Origin: Calliopsis andreniformis
Taxonomy: Eukaryota; Arthropoda; Insecta; Hymenoptera; Andrenidae
Direction of reading: 5' to 3'
Assembly (NCBI RefSeq): GCF_051401765.1
Contig: NW_027480506.1
Location: forward strand, 1,612,001-1,676,000
DNA: 64,000 bases
The notes beneath the pieces are model-generated. The model did not search any database, had not been told where the DNA came from, and saw only the letters and a list, made by a program, of their open reading frames with translations. The translations under genes were made by a program, and so were the position numbers. This document shows positions 12,942-24,500 of the stretch, piece after piece; position 1 is the first letter of the stretch; the number at the start of each line of letters is the position of its first letter.

Positions 12942-13638
12942 ATTGAGGATTGAGGATTGAGAATTGAGGTTTGAGGATTGAGGATTGAGGATTGAAGATT
13001 GGGTATTCAGGATTGAGGATTGAGGATTGAGGATTGAGGGTTGATGGTTGAGGATTGAGAATTGAGGATTGAGGATTGAAGATTGAGCATTGAGGATTGA
13101 AGTTTGAGGATTGAGGATTGAGGATTGAGGATTGAGGGTTGAAGATTGAGGATGAGGGCTGAGGGTTGAGGATTGAGGTTTGAGGACTGAGGACTGAGGG
13201 TTGAGGATTGAGAATTGAGGATTGAGGATTGACGATTGAAGATTGAGGATTGGGTATTGAGGATTGAAGAATGAGGATTGAGGATTGAGGATTGAGGATT
13301 GAGGATTGAAGATTGAGTATTGAGGATTGAAGAATGAGGATTGGGGATTGAGGATTGAGGAGTGAGGATTGAAGATTGAGGATGAGGTCTGAGGGTTGAG
13401 GATTGAGGTTTGAGGACTGAGGGCTGAGGATTGAGGATTGAGAATTGAGGATTGAGGATTGAGCATTGAGGATTGTGAATGAGCGCTCAGGGTTGAGGAT
13501 TGAGGTTTGAGTATAGAATCCTGAGAATTAAGGATATTCTATTGAGTATTGAGAATTGAGGATTGATGGTTGAGTATTGAGGATTGAGGATTGGGGATTG
13601 AGGATTGAGAATTGAGGATTGAGGATTGAGGATTGAGG

Positions 13639-13742
13639 ATCGTGAATGAGGGCTCAGGGCTGAGGATTGAGGTTTGAGTATAGAATCCTGAGAATTCAGG
13701 ATATTCTATTGAGTATTGAGAATTGAGGATTGATGGTTGAGT
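13639..13742 (+). repeat. Module B, example copy (hairpin module)
   Basis: Module B is 104 bp: fourteen 7-bp units plus one 6-bp ATGAGG. Diagnostic units are ATTGTGA (here ATCGTGA), GCTCAGG, ATAGAAT, CCTGAGA, ATTCAGG and ATATTCT. I find 30 copies, anchored at TATAG: 575, 756, 2581, 2755, 3878, 4052, 4741, 4929, 6661, 6828, 7924, 10228, 13512, 13679, 14097, 15186, 16275, 19218, 19385, 20481, 22785, 26069, 26236, 26654, 27743, 28832, 37727, 39241, 39408 and 40316. None was seen after about 40.4 kb. Copies often come in pairs about 167-190 bp apart. Many carry an EcoRI site (GAATTC). The nine copies at 19218-28832 are the 12,557-bp duplicates of 6661-16275. Confidence 0.85.
13685..13702. other. 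Short inverted repeat inside module B
   Basis: ATCCTGA and TCAGGAT form a perfect 7-bp inverted repeat around the 4-base loop GAAT. The left arm is close to the reverse complement of an array unit (AATCCTC), so it is a spot where the heptad appears in the opposite orientation. The same 18 bases occur in the copies anchored at 2755, 7924, 10228, 14097, 15186, 39408 and 40316 and in the 12,557-bp duplicates. Copies reading ATTAAGG instead of ATTCAGG (2581, 3878, 6661, 13512, 39241) break the right arm. No run of T follows, and nothing suggests a transcription terminator. Confidence 0.75.
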
Positions 13743-13977
13743 ATTGAGGATTGAGGATTGAGGATTGAGGATTGAGTATTGAAGATTGAGGATTGATGGT
13801 TGAGGATTGAGGTTTGAGGATTGAGGATTGAGGATTGAGGATTGAAGATTGAGTATTCAGGATTGAGGTTTGAGGATTGAGGATTGAGTATTGAGGATTG
13901 AGTATTGAGGATTGAAGATTGAGGATTGGGGATTGAGGATTGAGGATTGAGGATTGAAGATTGAGTATGAGGTCTGA

Positions 13978-15066
13978 GGGTTGAGGATTGAGGTTTGAGG
14001 ACTGAGGGCTGAGGATTGAGGATTGAGAATTGAGGATTGAGGATTGAGGATTGAGGATTGTGAATGAGGGCTCAGGGTTGAGGATTGAGGTTTGAGTATA
14101 GAATCCTGAGAATTCAGGATATTCTATTGAGTATTGAGAATTGAGGATTCATGTTTGAGCATTGAGGATTGAGGACTGAGGATTGAGGATTGAGTATTGA
14201 AGATTGAGGATTGATGATTGAGGATTGAGGATTGAAGATTGAGGATTGAGGATTGAGGATTGAAGATAGAGTATTCAGGATTGAGGGTTGAGGATTGAGG
14301 ATTGAGGATTGAGGATTGAGTATTGAGGATTGAAGATTGAGGATTGGGGACTGAGGATTGAAGATTGAGGATTGAGGATTGAGTATTGAGGATTGAGAAT
14401 TGCGGATTGAAGATTCAGTATTGAGGATTGAAGATTGAGAATTGAGGATTGAGGATTGAGCATTGAGGACTGAGTGTTGAGGTTTGAGTGATGAGAATTG
14501 GTGATTGTGGATAGTGGTTTGAAGATTGCAGATTGAGTATTGAGTATTGAAAACTGCGAACTGAGGATATTCTATTGGGGATTGAGGATTGACAACTGAT
14601 TGTTGATGACTGAGGGCTGAAGATTTAGGATTCAGGAATGCGGATTCAGAATTGAGGTTCGAGGACTGAGGATTGAGGATTGAGGATTGAGAATTGAGGA
14701 TTGAGGATTGAGGATTGAAGATTGAGGATTGGGTATTGAGGATTGAAGAATCAGGATTGAGGATTGAGGATTGAGGATTGAGGATTGAAGATTGAGGATT
14801 GAGGATTGAGTGTTGTGGATTGAGGACGAGGACTGAGGGCTGAGTATTGATGTTTGAGGTCTGAGGATTGAGGATTGAGGATTGAGAATTGAGGATTGAG
14901 GATTGAGGATTGAAGATTGAGGATTGGGTATTGAGGATTGAAGAATGAGGATTGAGTATTGAGGATTGAGGATTGAGGATTGAAGAAAGAGTATTGAGGA
15001 TTGAAGATTGAGGATTGGGGATTGAGGATTGAGGATTGAGGATTGAAGATTGAGTATGTGGGCTGA
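13978..15066 (+). repeat. Nested 1,089-bp tandem duplication, copy 1
   Basis: This unit carries a B module (14097), an A module (14569, with CTATTGGGG after the ATATTCT heptad) and a C module (14825). It matches 15067-16155 at a constant 1,089-bp offset. Two differences were seen: 14150 C versus 15239 G, and 14398 A versus 15487 G. The same pair exists 12,557 bp downstream (26535-27623). Confidence 0.87.
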
Positions 15067-16250
15067 GGGTTGAGGATTGAGGTTTGAGGACTGAGGGCTG
15101 AGGATTGAGGATTGAGAATTGAGGATTGAGGATTGAGGATTGAGGATTGTGAATGAGGGCTCAGGGTTGAGGATTGAGGTTTGAGTATAGAATCCTGAGA
15201 ATTCAGGATATTCTATTGAGTATTGAGAATTGAGGATTGATGTTTGAGCATTGAGGATTGAGGACTGAGGATTGAGGATTGAGTATTGAAGATTGAGGAT
15301 TGATGATTGAGGATTGAGGATTGAAGATTGAGGATTGAGGATTGAGGATTGAAGATAGAGTATTCAGGATTGAGGGTTGAGGATTGAGGATTGAGGATTG
15401 AGGATTGAGTATTGAGGATTGAAGATTGAGGATTGGGGACTGAGGATTGAAGATTGAGGATTGAGGATTGAGTATTGAGGATTGAGGATTGCGGATTGAA
15501 GATTCAGTATTGAGGATTGAAGATTGAGAATTGAGGATTGAGGATTGAGCATTGAGGACTGAGTGTTGAGGTTTGAGTGATGAGAATTGGTGATTGTGGA
15601 TAGTGGTTTGAAGATTGCAGATTGAGTATTGAGTATTGAAAACTGCGAACTGAGGATATTCTATTGGGGATTGAGGATTGACAACTGATTGTTGATGACT
15701 GAGGGCTGAAGATTTAGGATTCAGGAATGCGGATTCAGAATTGAGGTTCGAGGACTGAGGATTGAGGATTGAGGATTGAGAATTGAGGATTGAGGATTGA
15801 GGATTGAAGATTGAGGATTGGGTATTGAGGATTGAAGAATCAGGATTGAGGATTGAGGATTGAGGATTGAGGATTGAAGATTGAGGATTGAGGATTGAGT
15901 GTTGTGGATTGAGGACGAGGACTGAGGGCTGAGTATTGATGTTTGAGGTCTGAGGATTGAGGATTGAGGATTGAGAATTGAGGATTGAGGATTGAGGATT
16001 GAAGATTGAGGATTGGGTATTGAGGATTGAAGAATGAGGATTGAGTATTGAGGATTGAGGATTGAGGATTGAAGAAAGAGTATTGAGGATTGAAGATTGA
16101 GGATTGGGGATTGAGGATTGAGGATTGAGGATTGAAGATTGAGTATGTGGGCTGAGGGTTGAGGATTGAGGTTTGAGGACTGAGGGCTGAGGATTGAGGA
16201 TTGAGAATTGAGGATTGAGGATTGAGGATTGAGGATTGTGAATGAGGGCT
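15067..16250 (+). repeat. Nested 1,089-bp tandem duplication, copy 2
   Basis: This is the tandem partner of 13978-15066. Its entry flank reads GTATGTGGGCTG, as does the sequence near 16144, while copy 1 starts after GTATGAGGTCTG. That is the hybrid pattern expected from unequal exchange between similar B-module surroundings. Matching fades just past 16250, where the next B module has AACCCTG instead of AATCCTG. The equivalent in copy 2 of the large unit is 27624-28807. Confidence 0.85.
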
Positions 16251-18491
16251 CAGGGCTGAGGATTGAGGTTTGAGTATAGAACCCTGAGAATTCAGGATAT
16301 TCTATTGAGTATTGAGAACTGAGGATTGATGGTTGAGTATTGAGGATTGAGGATTGGGGATTGAGGATTGAGTGTTGAAGATTGAGGATAGATGATTGAG
16401 GATTGAGGATTGAGGATTGAGGATTGAGGATTGAGGATTGAAGATTGAGTATTCAGGATTGGGGGTTGAGGATTGAGGATTGAGGATTGAAGATTGAGTA
16501 TTGAGGATTGAAGATTGAGGATTGGGGACTGAGGATTGAAGATTGTGGATTGAGGATTCAGTATTGAGGATTGAGGATTGTGGATTGAAGATTCAGTATT
16601 GAGGATTGAAGATTGAGAATTTAGGATTGAGGATTGAGCATTGAGGACTGAGTGTTGAGGGTTGAGTGATGAGAATTGATGATTGTGGATAGAGGTTTGA
16701 AGATTGCAGATTGAGTATTGAGTATTGAAAACTGTGAATTGAGGATATTCTATTGAGGATTTAGGATTGACAACTGATTGTTGATGACTGAGAGCTGAAG
16801 ATTGAGGATTCAGGAATGAGGATTCAGAATTGAGTATTCAGAATTGAGGTTTGAGGACCGAGGATTGAGGGTTGAGGATTGAGTATTGAAGATTGAAGAT
16901 TGAGGATTGAGGATTGAGGATTGAAGATTGAGGATTGGGTATTGAGGATTGATGAATGAGCATTGAGGCTTGATGATTTAGGATTGAGGATTGAGGATTG
17001 AGGATTGAAGATTGAGGATTGGGTATTGAGGATTGAAGAATGAGGATTGAGGATTGAGGATTGAGGATTGAGGATCGAAGATTGTGTATTGAGGATTGAA
17101 GATTGACGATTGAGGATTGAGGATTGAGGATTGACGATTGAACATTGAGGACTGAGTGTTGAGGGTTGAGTAATGGGAATTGTTGTTTGTGGACAGAGGT
17201 TTGAAGATTGCAGATTGAGCATAGAGTATTGAAAACTATGAATTGAGGATATTCTATGGAGGATTGAGGATTGACAACTGATTGTTGATGACTGAGGTCT
17301 GAAGATTGAGGATTCAGGATTGAGGATTCAGCGTTGAGGTTTGAGGACAGAGGATTGAGGATTGAGGATTGAGGAATGAGGATTGAAGATTGAGGAATGT
17401 GGATTGAAGGTTGAGGATTGTGGATTGAGGATTGAGAATTGAGGATTGAATATTGAGGATTGGGGACTGAGTGTTGAGGGTTGAGTGATGAGAATTGATG
17501 TTTGTGGATAGAGATTTGAAGATTGCAGATTGAGTATTGAGTAATGAAAACTGTGAATTGATGATATTCTATTGAAGATTGAGGATTGACAACTACTTGT
17601 TGAGGAGTGATGGCTGATGATTGAGGATTCAGGATTGAGGATTAAGGATTGAGGTTTGAGGACTGAGGATTGAGGATTGAGAATTGAGGATTGAGGATTG
17701 AGGATTGAAGTTTGAGGATTGAGGATTGAGGGTTGTGGATTGAGGACGAGGACTCAGGGACGAGTATTGACGTTTGAGTTCTGAGGACTGAGGATTGAGG
17801 ATTGAGAATTGAGGATTGAGGATTGAGGATTGGGTATTGAGGATTGAAGAATGAGGATTGAGGATTGAGGATTGAGGATTGAGGATTGAAGATTGAGTAT
17901 TGAGGATTGAAGATTGAGGATTGAGGATTGAGGATTGAGGATTGAGGATTGAGGACTGAGGATTGAGGATTGATGACTGAGGATTGAGGATTGAGGATTG
18001 AGGATTAGGGATTGAAGATTGAATATTGGGTATTGAGGATTGAAGAATGAGGATTGAGGATTGAGGATTGAGGATTGAGGATTGAAGATAGAGTATTGAG
18101 GATTGAGAATTGAGGATTGAGTATTGAAGATTGAGTATTGAGGATTGAAGGTTGAGGATTGATGATTGAGGATTGAAGATTGAGGACTGAGTGTTGTGGG
18201 TTGAGTGATGAGAATTGATGTTTGTGGATAGAGGTTTGAAGATTGAGGATTGGGTATTGAGGAATGAAGCATGAGGATTGAGAATTGAGGATTGAGCATT
18301 GAGGATTGAAGATTGAGCATTGGGGATTGAAGATTGACGATTGAGGATTGAGAATTGAGGATTGAGGATTGAGGATTGAGGATTGAGCATTGGAGATTGA
18401 GTATTGAGGATTGAAGGTTGAGGATTGTGGATTGTGGGTTGAGGATTGAGGATTGAATATTGAGGATTGTGGACTGAGTGTTGAGGGTTGA

Positions 18492-18519
18492 GTGATGAGA
18501 ATTGATGTTTGTGGATAGA
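18492..18519 (+). other. Crossover tract at the 12,557-bp duplication junction
   Basis: A 28-bp stretch of a module A copy is identical at 5935-5962, 18492-18519 and 31049-31076. Just left of it, the junction has A at 18491 as the right parent does (copy 1 start has C at 5934). Just right of it, the junction has T at 18520 as the left parent does (5963 T; 31077 is G). The junction is therefore a hybrid of the two outer modules, as expected from unequal exchange between paired A modules. Confidence 0.85.
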
Positions 18520-21500
18520 TATTTGAAGATTGCAGACTGAGTATTGCGTATTGAAAACTCTGAACTGAGGATATTCTATTGAGGATTGAGGATTGACAAC
18601 TGATTGTTGAGGACTGAGTGCTGAAGATTGAGGATTCAGGATTGAGGATTCAGGATTGTGGTTTGAGGACTGAGGATTGAGGATTGAGGATTGAGGTTTG
18701 AGGATTGAGGATTGAAGATTGAGGATTGAGTATTGAGGATTGAACATTGAGGTTCGAGGATTGAGGATTGGGGATTGAGGATTGAGGATTGAAGATTGAA
18801 AATTGATGATTGAATGTTGTGGATTGAGGATTGAGGGCTGTGGATTCAGGACGAGGACTGAGGGCTGAGTATTGATGTTTGAGGTCTGAGGATTGAGGAT
18901 TGAGGATTGAGAATTGAGTATTGAGGATTGAGGATTGAAGATAGAGGATTGGGTATTGATGATTGAAGAATGAGGATTGAGGATTGAGGATTGAGGATTG
19001 AGGATTGAAGAAAGAGTATTGAGGATTGAAGATTGAGGATTGGGGATTGAGGATTGAGGATTGAGGATTGAAGATTGAGGATGAGGGCTGAGGGTTGACG
19101 ATTGAGGTTTGAGGACTGAGGGCTGAGGATTGAGGATTGAGAGTTGAGGATTGAGGATTGAGGATTGAGGATTGTGAATTGTGAATGAGGGCTCAGGGAT
19201 GAGGACTGAGGTTTGAGTATAGAATCCTGAGAATTAAGGATATTCTATTGAGTATTGAGAACTGAGGATTGATGGTTGAGTATCGAGGATTGAGGATTGG
19301 GGATTGAGGATTGGGAATTGAGGATTGAGGATTGAGGATTGAGGATTGTGAATGAGGGCTCAGGGCTGAGGATTGAGGTTTGAGTATAGAATCCTGAGAA
19401 TTCATGATATTCTATTGAGTATTGAGAATTGAGGATTGATGGTTGAGTATTGAGGATTGAGGATTGAGGATTGAGGATTGAAGATTGAGTATTCAGGATT
19501 GAGGATTGAGGATTGAGGATTGAGGATTGAGGATTGAGTATTGAGGATTGAAGATTGAGGATTGGGGACTGAGTGTTGAAGGTTGAGGATTGAGGATTGA
19601 GTATTGAGGATTGAGGATTCAGGATTGAAGATTCAGTATTGAGGATTGAAGATAGAGGATTGAGGATTGAGTATTGAGCATTGAGGACTGAGTGTTGATG
19701 GTTGCGTGATGAGAATTGATGATTGTGGATAGAAGTTTGAAGATTGCAGATTGAGTATTGAGTATTGAAAACTGTGAATTGAGGATATTCTATTGAGGAT
19801 TGAGGATTGACAACTGATTGTTGATGACTGAGGGATGAAGATTGAGGATTCAGGAATGCGGATTCAGAATTGAGGTTCGCGGACTGGGGATTGAGGATTG
19901 AGGATTGAGAATTGAGGTTTGAGGATTGAGGATTGAGGATTGAAGATTGGGTATTCAGGATTGAGGATTGAGGATTGAGGATTGAGGATTGAGGGTTGAG
20001 GATTGAGAATTGAGGATTGAGGATTGAAGATTGAGCATTGAGGATTGAAGTTTGAGGATTGAGGATTGAGGATTGAGGATTGAGGATTGAAGATTGAGGA
20101 TGAGGGCTGAGGGTTGAGGATTGAGGTTTGAGGACTGAGGACTGAGAGTTGAGGATTGAGAATTGAGGATTGAGGATTGACGATTGAAGATTGAGGATTG
20201 GGTATTGAGGATTGAAGAATGAGGATTGAGGATTGAGGATTGAGGATTGAGGATTGAAGATTGAGTATTGAGGATTGAAGAAAGAGTATTGAGGATTGAA
20301 GATTGAGGATTGGGGATTGAGGATTTAGGATTGAGGATTGAAGATTGAGGATGAGGTCTGAGGGTTGAGGATTGAGGTTTGAGGACTGAGGGCTGAGGAT
20401 TGAGGATAGAGAATTGAGGATTGAGGATTGAGGATTGAGGATTGTGAATGAGGGCTCAGGGTTGAGGATTGAGGTTTGAGTATAGAATCCTGAGAATTCA
20501 GGATATTATATTGAGTATTGAGAATTGAGGATTGATGTTTGAGTATTGAGGATTGAGGATTGAGGATTGAGGATTGAGTATTGAAGATTGAGGATTGATG
20601 ATTGAGGATTGAGGATTGAGGATTGAGTATTGAGGATTGAGGATTGAAGATTGAGTATTCAGGATTGAGGGTTGAGGATTTAGGATTGAGGATTGAGGAT
20701 TGAGTATTGAGGATTGAAGGTTGAGGATTGGGGACTGAGGATTGAAGATTGAGGATTGAGGATTGAGTATTGAGGATTGAGGATTGTTGATTGAAGATTC
20801 AGTACTGATGATTGAAGATTGAGAATTGAGGATTGAGGATTGAGCATTGAGGACTGAGTGTTGAGGTTTGAGTGATGAGAATTGATGAATGTGGATAGTG
20901 GTTTGAAGATTGCAGATTGAGTATTGAGTATTGAAAACTGCGAACTGAGGATATTCTATTGAGGATTGAGGATTGAAAACTGATTGTTGATGACTGAGGG
21001 CTGAAGATTGAGGATTCAGGAATGCGGATTCAGAATTGAGGTTCGAGGACTGAGGATTGAGGATTGAGGATTGAGAATTGAGGATTGAGGATTGAGGATT
21101 GAAGATTGAGGATTGGGTATTGAGGATTGAAGAATGAGGATTGAGGATTGAGGATTGAGGATTGAGGATTGAGGATTGACTATGAGGGCTGAGGGTTGAG
21201 GATTGAGGTTTGAGGACTGAGGACTGAGGATTGAGGATTGAGAATTGAGGATTGAGGATTGAGGATTGAAGATTGAGGATTGGGTATTGAGGATTGAAGA
21301 ATGAGGATTGAGGATTGAGGATTGAGGATTGAGGATTGAAGATTGAGGATTGAGGATTGAGTGTTGTGGATTGAGGACGAGGACTGAGGGCTGAGTATTG
21401 ATGTTTGAGGTCTGAGGATTGAGGATTGAGGATAGAGAATTGAGGATTGAGGATTGAGGATTGAAGATTGAGGATTGGGTATTGAGGATTGAACAATGAG

Positions 21501-24500
21501 GATTGAGGTTTGAGGATTGAGGATTGAAGATTGAGGATTGAGGATTGAGGATTGAGGGTTGAGGATTGAGGATTGAGGATTGAGGATTGAAGAATGAGGA
21601 TTGAGGATTGAGGATTGAGGATTGAGGATTGAAGATTGAGGATTGAGGATTGAGTGTTGTGGATTGAGGACGAGGACTGAGGGCTGAGTATTGATGTTTG
21701 AGGTCTGAGGATTGAGGATTGAGGACTGATGATTGAGGATTGAGGATTGAGGATTGAGGATTGAGGATTGAGGATTGAAGATTGAGTATTCAGGATTGAG
21801 GATTGAGGATTGAGGATTGAGGATTGAGGATTGAGGATTGAGTATTGAGGATTGAAGATTGAGGATTGGGGACTGAGTGTTGAAGGTTGAGGATTGAGGA
21901 TTGAGTATTGAGGATTGAGGATTCAGGATTGAAGATTCAGTATTGAGGATTGAAGATAGAGGATTGAGGATTGAGTATTGAGCATTGAGGACTGAGTGTT
22001 GATGGTTGCGTGATGAGAATTGATGATTGTGGATAGAAGTTTGAAGATTGCAGATTGAGTATTGAGTATTGAAAACTGTGAATTGAGGATATTCTATTGA
22101 GGATTGAGGATTGACAACTGATTGTTGATGACTGAGGGATGAAGATTGAGGATTCAGGAATGCGGATTCAGAATTGAGGTTCGCGGACTGGGGATTGAGG
22201 ATTGAGGATTGAGAATTGAGGTTTGAGGATTGAGGATTGAGGATTGAAGATTGGGTATTCAGGATTGAGGATTGAGGATTGAGGATTGAGGATTGAGGGT
22301 TGAGGATTGAGAATTGAGGATTGAGGATTGAAGATTGAGCATTGAGGATTGAAGTTTGAGGATTGAGGATTGAGGATTGAGGATTGAGGATTGAAGATTG
22401 AGGATGAGGGCTGAGGGTTGAGGATTGAGGTTTGAGGACTGAGGACTGAGGGTTGAGGATTGAGAATTGAGGATTGAGGATTGACGATTGAAGATTGAGG
22501 ATTGGGTATTGAGGATTGAAGAATGAGGATTGAGGATTGAGGATTGAGGATTGAGGATTGAAGATTGAGTATTGAGGATTGAAGAAAGAGTATTGAGGAT
22601 TGAAGATTGAGGATTGGGGATTGAGGATTTAGGATTGAGGATTGAAGATTGAGGATGAGGTCTGAGGGTTGAGGATTGAGGTTTGAGGACTGAGGGCTGA
22701 GGATTGAGGATAGAGAATTGAGGATTGAGGATTGAGGATTGAGGATTGTGAATGAGGGCTCAGGGTTGAGGATTGAGGTTTGAGTATAGAATCCTGAGAA
22801 TTCAGGATATTATATTGAGTATTGAGAATTGAGGATTGATGTTTGAGTATTGAGGATTGAGGATTGAGGATTGAGGATTGAGTATTGAAGATTGAGGATT
22901 GATGATTGAGGATTGAGGATTGAGGATTGAGTATTGAGGATTGAGGATTGAAGATTGAGTATTCAGGATTGAGGGTTGAGGATTTAGGATTGAGTATTGA
23001 GGATTGAGTATTGAGGATTGAAGGTTGAGGATTGGGGACTGAGGATTGAGGATTGAGGATTGAGGATTGAGGATTGAGGATTGAGTATTGAGGATTGAAG
23101 ATTGAGGATTGGGGACTGAGTGTTGAAGATTGAGGATTGAGGATTGAGTATTGAGGATAGAGGATTCAGGATTGAAGATTCAGTATTGAGGATTGAAGAT
23201 TGAGGATTGAGGATTGAGTATTGAGCATTGAGGACTGAGTGTTGAGGGTTGAGTGATGAGAATTGATAATTGTGGATAGAAGTTTGAAGATTGCAGATTG
23301 AGTATTGAGTATTGAAAACTGTGAATTGAGGATATTCTATTGAGGATTGAGGATTGACAACTGATTGTTGATGACTGAGGGATGAAGATTGAGGATTCAG
23401 GAATGCGGATTCAGAATTGAGGTTCGAGGACTGGGGATTGAGGGTTGAGGATTGAGAATTGAGGTTTGAGGATTGAGGATTGAAGATTGAGGATTGGGTA
23501 TTGAGGATTGAAGAATGAGGATTGAGGATTGAGGATTGAGGATTGAGGATTGAGGATTGACTATGAGGGCTGAGGGTTGAGGATTGAGGTTTGAGGACTG
23601 AGGACTGAGGATTGAGGATTGAGAATTGAGGATTGAGGATTGAGGATTGAAGATTGAGGATTGGGTATTGAGGATTGAAGAATGAGGATTGAGGATTGAG
23701 GATTGTGGATTGAGGATTGAGGATTGAGGATTGAGGATTGAGGATTGAGTATTGGGGATTAAAGATTGAGAATTGAGGATTGAGGCTTGATGATTGAGGA
23801 TTTAAGATTGAGGATTGGGGACTGAGTGTTGAGGGTTGAGTGATGAGAATTGATGTTTGTGGATAGAGATTTGAAGATTGCAGGTTGAGTATTGAGTATT
23901 GAAAGGTGTGAATTGATGATATTCTATTGAGGATTGAGGATTCAGGATTGAAGATTGAGGATTGGGGACTGAGTGTTGAGGGTTGCGTGATGAGAATTGA
24001 TGTTTGTGGATAGATATTTGAAGATTGCAGACTGAGTATTGCGTATTGAAAACTCTGAACTGAGGATATTCTATTGAGGATTGAGGATTGACAACTGATT
24101 GTTGAGGACTGAGTGCTGAAGATTGAGGATTCAGGATTGAGGATTCAGGATTGTGGTTTGAGGACTGAGCATTGAGGATTGAGGATTGAGGTTTGAGGAT
24201 TCAGGATTGAAGATTGAGGATTGAGTATTGAGGATTGAACATTGAGGTTTGAGGATAGAAGATTCAGTTTTGAGGATTGAAGATTGAGAATTGAGGATTG
24301 AGGATTGAGCATTGAGGACTGAGTGTTGAGGTTTGAGTGATGAGAATTGATGATTGTGGATAGTGGTTTGAAGATTGCAGATTGAGTATTGAGTATTGAA
24401 AACTGCGAATTGAGGATATTCTATTGAGGATTGAGGATTGACAACTGATTGTTGATGACTGAGGGCTGAAGATTGAGGATTCAGGAATGCGGATTCAGAA

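Larger units (their letters stand above)
5935..18491 (+). repeat. 12,557-bp higher-order unit, copy 1
   Basis: Every marker I compared in this block recurs exactly 12,557 bp downstream. Matching anchors include 6661/19218, 7924/20481, 10228/22785, 13679/26236, 15186/27743 and 17222/29779. Five base differences were seen: 6263 A versus 18820 T, 7791 C versus 20348 A, 8877 T versus 21434 A, 9785 A versus 22342 T, and 17260 A versus 29817 T. No indels were seen between copies. The unit holds about 17 A, 9 B and 8 C modules and two nested duplications (2,304 and 1,089 bp). It begins inside an A module, where the left flank reads TTGCGTGATG. Confidence 0.93.

Noticed and set aside
13685..13702. 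Module B hairpin as a transcription terminator or tRNA-like element.
   Set aside because: The stem is only 7 bp, no T run follows on either strand, and there is no gene to terminate. No tRNA arms can be folded from the flanks.
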